Assembly: GCA_024762925.1 (NCBI GenBank)
Contig: JANTGM010000008.1
Coordinates: 1 to 64,000, forward strand
Length of the DNA: 64,000 nucleotides
Direction: 5' to 3'
From: Kofleriaceae bacterium
Lineage (GTDB): Bacteria; Myxococcota_A; Polyangia; Haliangiales; Haliangiaceae
Notes under the pieces: generated by a model
The model's input: the letters and a program-made list of their open reading frames with translations, nothing else
Told to the model about the DNA's origin: nothing
Databases searched by the model: none
Program-made: the position numbers and the translations under genes
Shown here: in pieces, positions 29,130 to 38,416 of the stretch
How positions within the stretch are numbered: position 1 is the stretch's first letter
How the letters are laid out: every line of letters starts with the position of its first letter

Positions 29130-30607
29130 TGAAAGCGTCACGAACACCTCCGCTCATCGCCATTGTAGGGCGTCCCAACGTTGGGAAGTCGACGCTCTTT
29201 AATCGCCTTGTTGGCGGCAGGCCTGCGCTTGTGCACGACACGCCCGGCCTAACCCGTGACCGTCGTTATGGCGAGTTAGAATACTTCGCAAGAAAACTTC
29301 GCATCGTGGATACGGGCGGACTCGATCCTGACGCCGAGCAAGATGTCATTGGTGCAGGCATTCACCGCCAAGCTCACGCCGCGCTCAAGGAGAGCGATGC
29401 TGTGGTGCTGGTTGTCGATGCAAGGGCAGGCATTACCCCACTTGACCAAGAAGTGGTGATCATGCTCCGCAAGCTCAATCTTCCCGTCATCGTTGCAGCG
29501 AACAAGGTAGATAGCGCCAAGAGTGACGACCTTGTTCACGAGTTGCACGCGCTGGGAATGGGCGATCCCATGCCGATTTCGGCAGCCCACGGTCGTGGTG
29601 TCGATGATCTGGTTCAGGGGGTTGTCGATCTTCTCGCACTGGAACCCAATGTGGGGGATGACGATGACGAAGAAGTCGACGCGCATGAGACCGAGGAGCA
29701 AGCTCTCGAGCGCCCCCTGCGCATCGCCTTCGTGGGCAAGCCAAACGCGGGGAAATCCTCTCTCGTCAATCGGCTCTTGGGCGTAGAGCGATCGCTTGTG
29801 CACAACGTGCCGGGCACGACCACCGATCCTGTGGACACCGACTTCGAGTTTGGCGGCAGCTCTTACACCTTGGTGGATACGGCCGGCATTCGCCGTAGGG
29901 GCCGCATTGATGAGGAGACCGAGCGTATCTCGGTATCACTGGCGATTTCGCAGTTGCGACGGGCCGATGTCGTGATTCTGGTGATTGACGGCAACGAGGA
30001 GCCAAGTGAACAGGACGCGCGCCTCGCTGGCATGATTGAGGACTCTGGCAAGGGACTCATCATTGCGCTCAACAAGAGCGACCTTTTGGGCGGCCAAGGC
30101 GCGCTCACGAAGCTCAAAGAGAAAACGAAGGACGAACTGCACTTTCTCAACTTCGCTCCCATGCACCTAATCTCCGCGCTTCGTGGTGATGGTGTGAGTG
30201 AGCTTATGAAACTCGTGGATCGGGTTGCCAAAGAGAGCCGCAAGCGCATTACAACCTCCGAGCTCAATCGGTTCTTTGCAGAGGTCTGTCAAACGCATCC
30301 ACCGCCCAACAAGGGGGCCAAGATGGTGACCATTCACTACCTAACCCAAGCTCGGGTTAGCCCTCCAACCTTCTTGCTCTTCGCCAACCATCCAACCGCG
30401 GTCGACAAGAGCTACAATCGCTTCATCGCCAACCAGCTGCGGAGTCGATATGGCTTTGAGGGCACGCCACTTCGCGTCTTCGTCAAGCCAAAGTCACAGG
30501 GACGCAATCGGAAGAGTGGTGCCAAGAAAGGTGTGAACAAGCGAGTTCCAAAGCCGGCACCCGGTCCCAAGCGAGGACAGCGTAATGCTCGCCGCAAACG
30601 TCGCTAA
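29129..30607 (+). CDS. der: Ribosome-associated GTPase Der (EngA)
   Basis: A 492-residue tandem-GTPase needed for 50S assembly. Domain 1 shows [13 protein letters not shown] and NKVD; domain 2 shows [14 protein letters not shown] and NKSD. The C-terminal KH-like domain is followed by a very basic tail (about 35 residues rich in K/R). An acidic linker ([14 protein letters not shown]) separates the G domains. It is coupled to era by a one-base overlap. A perfect 8-bp hairpin spans its stop codon. Confidence 0.98.
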   Translation: MKASRTPPLIAIVGRPNVGKSTLFNRLVGGRPALVHDTPGLTRDRRYGELEYFARKLRIVDTGGLDPDAEQDVIGAGIHRQAHAALKESDAVVLVVDARAGITPLDQEVVIMLRKLNLPVIVAANKVDSAKSDDLVHELHALGMGDPMPISAAHGRGVDDLVQGVVDLLALEPNVGDDDDEEVDAHETEEQALERPLRIAFVGKPNAGKSSLVNRLLGVERSLVHNVPGTTTDPVDTDFEFGGSSYTLVDTAGIRRRGRIDEETERISVSLAISQLRRADVVILVIDGNEEPSEQDARLAGMIEDSGKGLIIALNKSDLLGGQGALTKLKEKTKDELHFLNFAPMHLISALRGDGVSELMKLVDRVAKESRKRITTSELNRFFAEVCQTHPPPNKGAKMVTIHYLTQARVSPPTFLLFANHPTAVDKSYNRFIANQLRSRYGFEGTPLRVFVKPKSQGRNRKSGAKKGVNKRVPKPAPGPKRGQRNARRKRR

Positions 30608-30622
30608 GAATTGCTCTTAGCG
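30602..30622 (+). terminator. Hairpin at the end of der
   Basis: An exact 8-bp stem CGCTAAGA / TCTTAGCG with a 5-base loop spans the der stop codon. No U-tract follows on either strand, so it is a poor classical intrinsic terminator. It may protect the 3' end or act with a factor. The convergent outer-membrane protein gene ends 76 bp further on. Confidence 0.4.
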
Positions 30623-30697
30623 CAAGGAAGCCAGCGTTGGTCGGGGTACTCTAGCGAGTGCTATGGCGAATCCGGGAACGTCCGTTGACCATGCTGC

Positions 30698-31222
30698 CTA
30701 AAAGAATCCTGACCGCCAGCTTGTACGAACGCCAAGTTGGAAGAAGGCGCTGCGGCTGAGAAATGACTCGAATCGGACGAACACGCCCATCGAACGGGAG
30801 CGCGACTCGAGGAGGTCAAGGCCGCCGCCGATTGCGACCAGAGGCTGGACAGGCTGTTCGATTTCGTCACCATGCATCACGATTCCTCCGACTCCGAGAT
30901 CGACATGGGGGACGTATTTTAGGACATCGAGGAAATAGGTGATGCCAACTTCGCCATAGCCTGCATAGGCCGGCGCCTCGGCCGTGGTGTCGTAGAGGAC
31001 GCCCCCTCCGCCACTGGCTCGAAGCCAGATAAGGTCGGTGAGCCCATACTCATAATCGGCCCCAACAACGCCTCCAAAGGCCCTGTGATCCGGGATCGAA
31101 AACCCGGCTGCTGCGGTGTTTAGGCTAACGACCCTCTCGCCCTCATCTGCATGAGCGGCCCGGTCCCGAATGAGGGGCAAAACCAGGATCGGCAGGACTG
31201 CTAGGAGAGTCTTGGAGTGCAT
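30698..31222 (-). CDS. Predicted outer-membrane beta-barrel protein
   Basis: A 174-residue exported protein from the ATG at 31222. A signal peptide (SKTLLAVLPILVLPLI, then AHADEGE with a likely AHA cleavage site) precedes alternating hydrophobic/polar strands rich in Gly and aromatic residues, ending in the aromatic SWRSGFF. This is the pattern of a small beta-barrel. A longer upstream frame to 31732 is the shadow of the yfgM-like gene. It is divergent from that gene, with about 127 bp between starts. The function is unknown. Confidence 0.78.
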   Translation of the reverse strand: MHSKTLLAVLPILVLPLIRDRAAHADEGERVVSLNTAAAGFSIPDHRAFGGVVGADYEYGLTDLIWLRASGGGGVLYDTTAEAPAYAGYGEVGITYFLDVLKYVPHVDLGVGGIVMHGDEIEQPVQPLVAIGGGLDLLESRSRSMGVFVRFESFLSRSAFFQLGVRTSWRSGFF

Positions 31223-31349
31223 GTACGGGGACAATACCGAGGTTGCAGGCAACCGGGCAGGGCGCGGGGATGTCCAAATTGACACTCGCGCTTTTCCGGT
31301 GTTACTACGCGGATCTAGCGCGCTGGCTGCGCGGCTCAGACGAGGAAAT

Positions 31350-32156
31350 ATGGCGAAAAATAAGGGTACACACGGTCGGGGCAAAGAGCCCACGGAAGAA
31401 CCGGATGAGTTCGTACAACGAGTAACCTCGCTTGGCGACATCATCCAGCCGCACATCAAGAAGATGGTCATCATCGGTGGTCTTGTGATGGCCGGCCTCA
31501 TCGCTTGGAAAGTGATGGACTGGCGCAACGAGAAGAAGGCCACGAAGGCCACAACCGCATTCGTTACAGCCATGAAGATCGTAGATGCGCCCGTGATTGG
31601 CGAGGACGATCCTCCACTGCCAGAGGGGCCGATAACTCCGCTCACGTACCCAACCGCAGAAGCGCGCCAGAGCGCCGGCCTAGCTGCCCTAGAAAAGCTG
31701 CAGAGCGAGCACGGCGACGTTGCGCTGTCCAAGCTTGGCTTGCTTAGTGAGGCGCGCCTCTTGCTCGACGCTGGGAAGTACGATGAGGCTCTTGCGGACT
31801 TTCAGAAGTTTTCTAAGAGTAGTGCACCAGAGCCATTGCGCATGGCTGCGCTTGAGGGAGCTGCATATAGTCTTGAGGCCAAAGCAATGGCGAACGAAGA
31901 TGCTGCCGCTCGGCAAGCTGGACTCGAAACGGCACTGCAGGCATTTGCCAATCTCCAGCCTGCTGAGGGGGGGCCGATGCGCGACTACTCGCTCTATCAC
32001 CAAGGGCGCCTACTGGTCGCCATGGGCAAGATCCCAGAGGGCATCGCCAAGTTCCGCCAGGTTCTCACAGAGCTTCCCGATTCCCCTCTCAAGCTGACCA
32101 TTGAAGCGCGTCTTGCCAATCTAGACCCAGGCGGATCCGAGAAGGACTCGGAGTAG
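31350..32156 (+). CDS. YfgM-like TPR membrane protein
   Basis: About 268 residues with a charged cytosolic N-terminus (to about 36), one membrane helix (VIIGGLVMAGLIAWKVM) and a periplasmic TPR region (AGKYDEALADFQKF, MGKIPEGIAKFRQVLTELP). This is the architecture of YfgM, a periplasmic chaperone-like partner of the Sec translocon. bamB follows 7 bases on and der lies upstream, as in the E. coli yfgM-bamB-der group, which supports the assignment. GAGGAA lies just before the ATG at 31350. Sequence identity to YfgM cannot be measured here. Confidence 0.82.
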   Translation: MAKNKGTHGRGKEPTEEPDEFVQRVTSLGDIIQPHIKKMVIIGGLVMAGLIAWKVMDWRNEKKATKATTAFVTAMKIVDAPVIGEDDPPLPEGPITPLTYPTAEARQSAGLAALEKLQSEHGDVALSKLGLLSEARLLLDAGKYDEALADFQKFSKSSAPEPLRMAALEGAAYSLEAKAMANEDAAARQAGLETALQAFANLQPAEGGPMRDYSLYHQGRLLVAMGKIPEGIAKFRQVLTELPDSPLKLTIEARLANLDPGGSEKDSE

Positions 32157-32163
32157 CGATTCG

Positions 32164-33327
32164 ATGAAGCTGCCCCGATTGCAGAACTGGCTATTGCCCG
32201 CATGCCTTGGCCTCAGCGCGTGCATCGGAGGATCGGGGCGAGTTAGCAAGGTATCTCACGATGTAGAGAGCGCAGTGCCACACCAAGATCCGGGCACCGC
32301 CGTTCTCTCGCTATTCTGGCGCAGCGAGGTGGCGGATGTTTCAGGAGACTCGTCCCCACAGGAGTTTGCGAGCCCAGCTTTTCGCCTCGGGGCAAGTGCT
32401 CATGAAGACCAGCTCTTCGTGGGGTCGCATGATGGCTGGTTCTACGCGATGGATGCGGTTACTAGCAAAATTCAGTGGAAGGTGAAGCTGGGCTCCGTTA
32501 GCTCTCGCCCACTGGTGCACCGAGGTCGCATTTATGTCGGGACGGATGATGGCTTTGTGATTTGCCTCGACACACTTGGCGACGAGCAATGGCGCTATGC
32601 CACGCGTGCACCGATCTTGAGTCAGCCTATCATCGCCGGGGATGCACTCTTGGTCGCCAACGAAGGTGATCAGGTCTACTCATTGGACTTAGAGAGTGGC
32701 AAGTTTCGCTGGCTGTACAAGACTGACTCTGACGAAGAGTTCACGCTTCGTGGCCACTCGGGCCTGGTTCTCGATGGCGACTTCGTATACGCCGGCTTTG
32801 CTGATGGCAGCGTTGTTGCTCTTCGCAGCGCAACGGGTTCGGTTGCATGGCTCTCGTCACTACGAGGGGGCAAAGATCGCTTTGTCGATGTTGATACAAC
32901 ACCTGTGGTTCTCGGTGACATGGTTGTGGCGGCCTCGTCTGCTGGTGGCCTCTATGCACTCAACAAAGAGACAGGACGCATTCTTTGGAACCGCGACGTG
33001 AGTGGGGGGGGCGGCCTGGTCGCTTCTGAGGACATGATCTATTTTGCCGCTGCAGAGCTGGGCATTTACGCACTCGACCTCGATGGCAACGTTCGGTGGC
33101 GACAAGGACTGCGCGGTGGCGGTGAGCCAACAGAGCCACTCTTGCACGGTGACTATCTGTTCTATGGCTTATCCGAGGATGGGCTCTTTGTCGCCAACGC
33201 AGCAAGCGGCGAAGTGGTGCAGTATTTCGACCCGGGGTTCGGCATCTCGAGCCCTGCGAGTCTTGGTCGCGACCGTCTCTTCGTCATGAGCAATAGCGCC
33301 ATCTTGTACGCGCTCTCGATCAACTAG
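32164..33327 (+). CDS. bamB: Outer-membrane assembly lipoprotein BamB-like beta-propeller
   Basis: A 387-residue lipoprotein; the signal peptide ends in a LSAC lipobox (Cys20). The remainder is a PQQ-type beta-propeller with repeated units such as GWFYAMDAVTSKIQWKVKLG, GFVICLDTLGDEQWRY, DQVYSLDLESGKFRWLYK and GLYALNKETGRILWNRDV. This matches BamB, the scaffold lipoprotein of the BAM complex that inserts outer-membrane proteins. It starts 7 bases after the yfgM-like gene. A PQQ-dependent dehydrogenase is unlikely at this length. Confidence 0.88.
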   Translation: MKLPRLQNWLLPACLGLSACIGGSGRVSKVSHDVESAVPHQDPGTAVLSLFWRSEVADVSGDSSPQEFASPAFRLGASAHEDQLFVGSHDGWFYAMDAVTSKIQWKVKLGSVSSRPLVHRGRIYVGTDDGFVICLDTLGDEQWRYATRAPILSQPIIAGDALLVANEGDQVYSLDLESGKFRWLYKTDSDEEFTLRGHSGLVLDGDFVYAGFADGSVVALRSATGSVAWLSSLRGGKDRFVDVDTTPVVLGDMVVAASSAGGLYALNKETGRILWNRDVSGGGGLVASEDMIYFAAAELGIYALDLDGNVRWRQGLRGGGEPTEPLLHGDYLFYGLSEDGLFVANAASGEVVQYFDPGFGISSPASLGRDRLFVMSNSAILYALSIN

Positions 33328-33451
33328 CGGTCAATCGATCGCTTGGGCCTCGACCTATCGTGGGCGCGTTTTCTCCCGCCACGAAGTCGACGACGAGCTC
33401 TTTTGCGTCGAAGAAGATCGCAAGGCACTCGCCGAGAACACCTTCTCTTAG

Positions 33452-34096
33452 CTACGCAGCCAAAGCTGAGTGTTCGATGCGACGAATGAGCTCTCGAAGC
33501 CGGCGCATGCCGCCAATGTCGCGACACCGAAACTCCACGCCGACTCCCTCAGCACCGGGCTTTGAGCTCGTCCAAGCAACCCGGCCTTCGATGCTTTGGG
33601 AGCCTGGACGCCCCGGAGAGGCGAGTTCAAGAACCAAAGGGCTCCCTTGCGACGGCGCTGCAGTAGTGCGAATGAAGACCCCACCTGTTCCAATGTCGTC
33701 AAGAGAGCTTTGGTGGCTCTCGACTTGATTGGGAACTCGCCACTGCACGGGCAACGCGACGGGGAGGCGACGGTGTTTGCGCTGTGCATCTTCGGGCACA
33801 ACATCGCCGCGGCACAGACCAAGCAGATGGTCACGCTTGCCCGTTTCGCTTGCTGCGAAGGCCACACCAAGACCCGCTCGCTGCCCCGTTCCCCGCTTGC
33901 CACGTTGGCGCCATGCAACAGTGCCCCGAAGTAACATGCTGTCCTTCAGGAGCGGCATGCGAATGTCTAGGACAACCGCCTCTCCAATGTCCAAAGCCTT
34001 GCGCGTGGGATGGAAGAGGCCACCATTGGGCGTGTCTTCCAGGTAGCGCTGGAGAACGTCATCTCCGCTTTGAAATCGTGCAATCAGCATGGTCAT
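33452..34096 (-). CDS. Tandem PilZ-type protein (paralogue of the 62169 gene)
   Basis: A 214-residue protein with two PilZ-like halves. The first has NGGLFHPTRKALDIGEAV; the second has RKHRRLPVALPVQW and DDIGTGGVFIRT. The second half contains the R-x3-R and D/N-x-S/G-x-x-G type motifs that bind cyclic di-GMP, although the Ser is Gly here. The C-terminus GGMRRLRELIRRI is almost the same as that of the gene at 62169. It is probably a cyclic di-GMP effector. It is a single gene converging on bamB; the 124 bp between them show no gene. Confidence 0.85.
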   Translation of the reverse strand: MTMLIARFQSGDDVLQRYLEDTPNGGLFHPTRKALDIGEAVVLDIRMPLLKDSMLLRGTVAWRQRGKRGTGQRAGLGVAFAASETGKRDHLLGLCRGDVVPEDAQRKHRRLPVALPVQWRVPNQVESHQSSLDDIGTGGVFIRTTAAPSQGSPLVLELASPGRPGSQSIEGRVAWTSSKPGAEGVGVEFRCRDIGGMRRLRELIRRIEHSALAA

Positions 34097-34190
34097 GGGG
34101 CAGTTCCAGGGGTAACTGAGCTGACTCTACCCTCCAAGATTCGCACTAGCAATTGACAAGTCTGCGCGAAGATCCCTGCCGATATGCAAA

Positions 34191-34214
34191 GAGCCTGAGC
34201 ATGAGCCCAGGCTC
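34191..34214 (-). terminator. Intrinsic terminator after the Gly/Pro/Gln-repeat membrane protein
   Basis: On the minus strand a 7-bp stem GAGCCTG / CAGGCTC with a 10-base loop is followed by TTTGCAT. It lies 20 bp after the stop at 34234, in the right orientation to end that transcript and to insulate the PilZ gene. Confidence 0.5.
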
Positions 34215-34233
34215 CAAGACATCCAGCAGCTGG

Positions 34234-35028
34234 TTAGCGGGGCGGGTAACCGCCGCCACCCTGAGGCGGGTAACCGCCGCCGCCCTGAGGAGGGTAGCCG
34301 CCACCTTGTGGCATTCCGCCGCCCTGAGGAGGGTAGCCGCCACCTTGTGGCATTCCACCGCCCTGAGGAGGGTAGCCGCCACCTTGAGGCATTCCACCGC
34401 CCTGAGGAGGGTAGCCACCACCTTGTGGCATTCCGCCCTGAGGAGGGTAGCCGCCACCTTGAGGCATGGGAGCGGGGCGACTTGGTGCGGTCCAGCCGCT
34501 AAGTCCCCCAAGTTTGTTCAGCGCGAGATACGCAACACCACCGTAGGTAGTGCAGTGGGCAAGGAATGCAGACTTTTCGATCCATTCTCCGCCACCCATG
34601 ATCATGCTCGAGACAAATAGGTAGAAGAAGACAATGGCCGCAGATCCAGAGATCGCTGCAACGTACCCGAGCGTCATTCGCAACACCTTGGGATGCTCGC
34701 TGGTGTTTGTGCGGGGAAGCATCATCATAACGAGTCCCGCGAGAATCAGGCCACCAGCAGCAAGACCAGAGATGCCAGCCTTGAGTCCGGGAGTCTTGGT
34801 CTTGGCTCCACTCACCAGGTAGTGCATGAGGGTGTCGACACCACCAACAGCGACCCCCAGAGCGCCAATGATCAGGGTGTAGAGCACCAACTTGAGACCG
34901 ATTTGCCCATCGGGTTCTGCCCCTTCACGTCGTGAATCCCAAACTGCGAAGAAGTACGCACCGACGAAAAATGATAGAGCCAGTGTGACTCCCATTCCCG
35001 TGCTGGCGAGTGCCATTAATTCACCCAT
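34234..35028 (-). CDS. Multi-spanning membrane protein with PQGGGYPP repeat tail
   Basis: About 264 residues from the ATG at 35028. Four hydrophobic segments are visible (around GVTLALSFFVGAYFFAVW, LVLYTLIIGALGVAVGG, GLILAGLVMMMLP and SGSAAIVFFYLFVSSM), separated by charged loops. The last 75 residues are six or seven Gly/Pro/Gln-rich repeats of the type MPQGGGYPPQGG. A start at 35142 would add an unlikely Arg-rich extension. The repeats may mediate protein contacts or phase separation, which is speculative. A terminator hairpin follows the stop. Confidence 0.8.
   Translation of the reverse strand: MGELMALASTGMGVTLALSFFVGAYFFAVWDSRREGAEPDGQIGLKLVLYTLIIGALGVAVGGVDTLMHYLVSGAKTKTPGLKAGISGLAAGGLILAGLVMMMLPRTNTSEHPKVLRMTLGYVAAISGSAAIVFFYLFVSSMIMGGGEWIEKSAFLAHCTTYGGVAYLALNKLGGLSGWTAPSRPAPMPQGGGYPPQGGMPQGGGYPPQGGGMPQGGGYPPQGGGMPQGGGYPPQGGGMPQGGGYPPQGGGGYPPQGGGGYPPR
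34239..34470. repeat. Gly/Pro/Gln coding repeats (MPQGGGYPPQGG)
   Basis: About seven units of 36-39 bp (plus-strand core gccaccttgtggcattcc..gccctgaggagggta) encode the C-terminal tail of the membrane protein. Units differ by a few third-position changes and by indels of single Gly codons, so copy number may vary between strains. Confidence 0.92.
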
Positions 35029-35246
35029 AATTGATCCGCGTGCCTTTCCTTCAGAGCGATGGGTGCACCTACGCAGCCAAAGTCCGTTTAAGAAAAAGCG
35101 TACACGCCGATACAAAGGGGATCCAAGTCTTGGGCCACGCAATTTCCACTATGTGCGCGGGAATACTCTGACCTACATGTAGTGCAAAAACTTGTGCTGC
35201 TCGGTTCCATATTGCATTCATAGATAGGGGGGATCGTCTGCGACTT

Positions 35247-36344
35247 ATGAAACTGCGTCAGCTATTGAGCTTCATCACCTGTATCGTTGCCTTGGGAACC
35301 ACAACCATCGCGGAGGCCAAGCAGTTTCACGTCGTTGATGAGGGCGACACTCTTTGGGACATTTCCCGTAGTTATGGCTGCAAACTTGAAGCCCTTCGCA
35401 AGGAAAACGACATCGTCGGTGACCGTCTTCCCATCGGTCGTCGATTGCAGATTCCAGGGCAGCGCAAGCCCAAGCCTGCTCGGGTTGCTGTTGCACTGCC
35501 AACGGCACAAGAAGTTGCAACCAAACCTAGAAAGGCCAAGCGAGCCAAAGCCAAACACCAACGAGGCATCGTCACTCATAAAATCACCAATGGGGAAACG
35601 CTCGGTTCGATTGCCGAACGCTATGAAACATCAGTCGAGGACCTCGTTGGCCGAAACAGTCTTGCAGGGACGGAGATTTTCGCGGGAAAGAACCTAAGAG
35701 TTCTTCCAGGGGAGGGCAAGCGTGGCAAGAACACCCCCCCTCGCGTTCAGAGCGTTGGGGCCACCAACCGCGGCCATCTTCGCAACGCGTCCCGTCTGAA
35801 GGCCAATCCTGGCTATTACATCCGCCGGCCAGAACGAGCCTATGGAGCGGAGTACACGATCAAGCATGTGCAGCGCGCGATAGCCCACGTGCGCAAGCGC
35901 CACTCCAAGACGCACCGCTTGGCTGTGGGGGACATCTCCGCAAAGCACGGCGGCAAGATTTCCATGCATGCCTCGCATCAATCCGGCCGCGACATTGATC
36001 TCGGTTTCTATTTCAAAAGGCGCCCCAAAGGCTATCCGCAGAGCTTTGTCGACGTTACGGCAAAGAACCTCAACTTTGATGCAACCTGGACCTTGCTGAT
36101 GTCATTTGTTGAATCTTCTGGAACCCCGGGTGGCGTGGAAAAGATCTTCATTAGCTACGAGACGCAGAAGGTGCTCTACAAACAGGCTCGCAAGCGTCAC
36201 ATCGGCAAAGCGAAACTTGCCGGCATCCTTCAATACCCACATGGGCGATCCTCCAAGCAGGCACTTGTGCGGCATGAGCCGGGGCACAATGAGCACATGC
36301 ACGTTCGCTTTGCATGCCCAGCAAACGACACGCGCTGCAAGTAG
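35247..36344 (+). CDS. Double-LysM penicillin-insensitive murein endopeptidase (MepA type)
   Basis: A 365-residue exported protein. A signal peptide (LLSFITCIVALGTTTIAEA) precedes two LysM domains (HVVDEGDTLWDISRSYG at about 28; HKITNGETLGSIAERYE at about 112). The catalytic part carries the MepA (peptidase M74) zinc motifs HASHQSGRDIDLGF and GHNEHMHVRFACP. MepA cuts D-Ala-meso-DAP cross-links in peptidoglycan, and LysM anchors it to the glycan. E. coli MepA lacks LysM. The gene is divergent from the repeat-tail membrane protein across about 218 bp, which holds no further gene. Confidence 0.93.
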   Translation: MKLRQLLSFITCIVALGTTTIAEAKQFHVVDEGDTLWDISRSYGCKLEALRKENDIVGDRLPIGRRLQIPGQRKPKPARVAVALPTAQEVATKPRKAKRAKAKHQRGIVTHKITNGETLGSIAERYETSVEDLVGRNSLAGTEIFAGKNLRVLPGEGKRGKNTPPRVQSVGATNRGHLRNASRLKANPGYYIRRPERAYGAEYTIKHVQRAIAHVRKRHSKTHRLAVGDISAKHGGKISMHASHQSGRDIDLGFYFKRRPKGYPQSFVDVTAKNLNFDATWTLLMSFVESSGTPGGVEKIFISYETQKVLYKQARKRHIGKAKLAGILQYPHGRSSKQALVRHEPGHNEHMHVRFACPANDTRCK

Positions 36345-36392
36345 CCGCATCTAGAGCTGAATGTTATCGCTGTTATTGGCGATACTAGAGGG

Positions 36393-37412
36393 GTGGAGTA
36401 TGCAAGGCTCGATGGGGTGAAGGCGCAATCTTGGTGCTTGGTGAGTCAGCATCGACCTGGCGTTCCTGCCACGATTGTCTTTGGGGATCCCAAGCAGGTG
36501 CTGGGCATTGCCAGCGACGGCTTCGACGAAGAAGCTCTGGAGGCAGCTGTCGTTGGCGAGGTTTCGAGATTTGCTTGGCGCGAGCCAATCGACAAAGCTC
36601 TCTACCTTTTTTCGGCGGGTGGCGGATCGGCCAGATGGGTGGAAGTGAGCTCGGTGGCGTTGCCCGAAGGGGGCTTGCTTGTGAGTTCGAGGCCCGCCCA
36701 ACTCGGAGACTACGAAGAACTCTTACTTCGTGCGCGTCTGAGCCTAGGAGGAAGCCTGTTGGGTCCAATGGCCCACGAACTCAATAACCTGGTTCAAGGG
36801 CTCTCTTCCGCTGAGTATCTCTTTCGGGACTGCCTCGAGAATGGCGATGCAATTGAGATGGAGGATGTGGATCAGCTTGCAGAGGCCGTGGTTGGGCTTA
36901 AGGGCATGGGAGCGCAGCTGCAATCGTTTGCCCGCATCACATTGGCGCCGGCCGAAGCGGTATCGCTTCCGCGGATTCTCACACGCGCCGCAAAGTTCCT
37001 CTCCAGCTTGGGGCGCATGGGCATCGTCGACTTCACCAACGCGGTTCCAGAGGACTTGCCCGACATGCATTGGCGTGCGCTGGAGATCGATTTTGTGGTG
37101 CTGGCACTTCTTGCGAATGCCGTGGATGCGAGCCTGGTGAATGGCCAAGATCCGGAGGTCTTTGCGAGAGCAAAGTCTTTGGGGGAGACAATCGAACTGG
37201 AGTTTGGCAACTCCGGGCCACCACTGGATTTGGCCGCGCATTCCAAGCCGGGAATCACGACCAAGCAGCGAAATCGCCACCTGGGATTGGGGCTGAGCGC
37301 GGTCATGGCGGTGCTCTCAAGGCGCGGCGGAAGTGCAGAGCAGGTGGAGAGTGGTGAGACCACCGTTTTGCGCGTTGTATTGCCGTTGCGTGCTAGAGAG
37401 GAAGCCGCATGA
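36393..37412 (+). CDS. Soluble histidine kinase
   Basis: About 339 residues from GTG 36393. No membrane segment is seen. The H-box is GPMAHELNNLVQGLSSAEYL (about residue 130), followed by a dimerisation helix and a HATPase domain: LANAVDAS (N box), GNSGPP (G1) and GLGLSAVMAVLSRRGG (G2). The N-terminal 110 residues may be a sensor domain that I do not recognise. There is a short 6-bp stem hairpin (TATCGC/GCGATA) in the gap after mepA. Its 3' end overlaps the convergent EEP lipoprotein gene by 20 bp. No response regulator is adjacent. Confidence 0.85.
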   Translation: MEYARLDGVKAQSWCLVSQHRPGVPATIVFGDPKQVLGIASDGFDEEALEAAVVGEVSRFAWREPIDKALYLFSAGGGSARWVEVSSVALPEGGLLVSSRPAQLGDYEELLLRARLSLGGSLLGPMAHELNNLVQGLSSAEYLFRDCLENGDAIEMEDVDQLAEAVVGLKGMGAQLQSFARITLAPAEAVSLPRILTRAAKFLSSLGRMGIVDFTNAVPEDLPDMHWRALEIDFVVLALLANAVDASLVNGQDPEVFARAKSLGETIELEFGNSGPPLDLAAHSKPGITTKQRNRHLGLGLSAVMAVLSRRGGSAEQVESGETTVLRVVLPLRAREEAA

Positions 37413-38343
37413 TCACGGGCAAGTGATCGCTAATCTGGCCTTCATAGCCGCTCATCTGCATGTCGAGTCGTGGAATGATCGTATTGCCATCAGCGAAGGC
37501 CTCATCAAATTCCTGTGTTGTGACAATGTGATCGAGCAAGACGGAAGATGGCACAAAGCTCACATCGCCAGCGGCATCATTGCCAGCAGTTCGAATTGTA
37601 TACCGATCCGCCGATCCGGTGAGTGGCGCAAAGACGGCGGCCCCGCCACTGAGTGTTTCGTTAAAGTCCCCTATTACCGCAATGCGATCGTTTCCTGGGC
37701 CGTCGACAGCTGTTCGTAAGAAATTCTCTAAGAGTACAATGGCTTCTTGGCGACGCTCGCGGTCGCTAAAACCGCCACCAGCCTTCAGGTGCAGAGCAAT
37801 CGCTGTGAAGTTGACGGCGGGTTCGGTCTTCACCACAACGTCGAGCTTGAGCGCTGGCCGGGGGTACTCGTAACCATTGTCGTCAAATAACAAGAACGCG
37901 CCACTTACACTCACAAGCTCTGTTCGATAGATGTAGCCAATTTTCTGATAGCTGCCATCGCTGTAGGTGTGGCTCGATACGAGCCCGTCATAGCCACGCA
38001 ACCGCGCGACAACCTCTTCAAAGGCCGCCTGATCTTGCACTTCCTGCAGCGCCACCATGTCGACGTCGAGCGAAGCAATCAGGTCTGCCACAATCTTGGG
38101 TGTCGAGACTCCCTTGGGGAAGTTCTCGATATTCCAAGTTGCCAACTCAAACGTGGAATCATTGCCGGCTGCTGGAACCAGATCGGTCCGAGGGGCGGGG
38201 TATTCAGAGTTTCCATCGACCTGGTTGTCCGGCCCCGAATCCGCTGCGGGAGTTCCCGGATCTCGACATCCGGTTGTCGCAAAGGCGCAGGCCGTCACGA
38301 ATAAGAGCCACGTTCGAAGAAATCTGGAGCGCGATACCGACAA
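37393..38343 (-). CDS. Endonuclease/exonuclease/phosphatase-family lipoprotein
   Basis: A 316-residue lipoprotein; the signal ends in a TTGC lipobox, followed by an acidic/Pro linker. The EEP fold shows ATWNIENFPKG, MVALQEVQD (catalytic Glu), IALHLKAGG, IGDFNETL and the C-terminal ISDHLPVIMRL (catalytic Asp-His). Family members cleave phosphodiesters in nucleic acids or phospholipids; outside the cytoplasm it could act as an extracellular nuclease or sphingomyelinase-like enzyme, and sequence alone does not say which. It is divergent from the Cys-rich lipoprotein. Confidence 0.9.
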   Translation of the reverse strand: MSVSRSRFLRTWLLFVTACAFATTGCRDPGTPAADSGPDNQVDGNSEYPAPRTDLVPAAGNDSTFELATWNIENFPKGVSTPKIVADLIASLDVDMVALQEVQDQAAFEEVVARLRGYDGLVSSHTYSDGSYQKIGYIYRTELVSVSGAFLLFDDNGYEYPRPALKLDVVVKTEPAVNFTAIALHLKAGGGFSDRERRQEAIVLLENFLRTAVDGPGNDRIAVIGDFNETLSGGAAVFAPLTGSADRYTIRTAGNDAAGDVSFVPSSVLLDHIVTTQEFDEAFADGNTIIPRLDMQMSGYEGQISDHLPVIMRLPL

Positions 38344-38416
38344 GATGGGCAGCTTACACAGCCACTGCGAAACGTTGGCGAAAAACTGCGAACAAAGCTG
38401 CTATATAGCAATCTCG

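Noticed and set aside
32164-33327. PQQ-dependent dehydrogenase
   Set aside because: Too short for the dehydrogenases, has a lipobox, and the yfgM/der context supports BamB.
34239-34470. Possible CRISPR-like repeat run
   Set aside because: Direct coding repeats without unique spacers in a membrane-protein gene.
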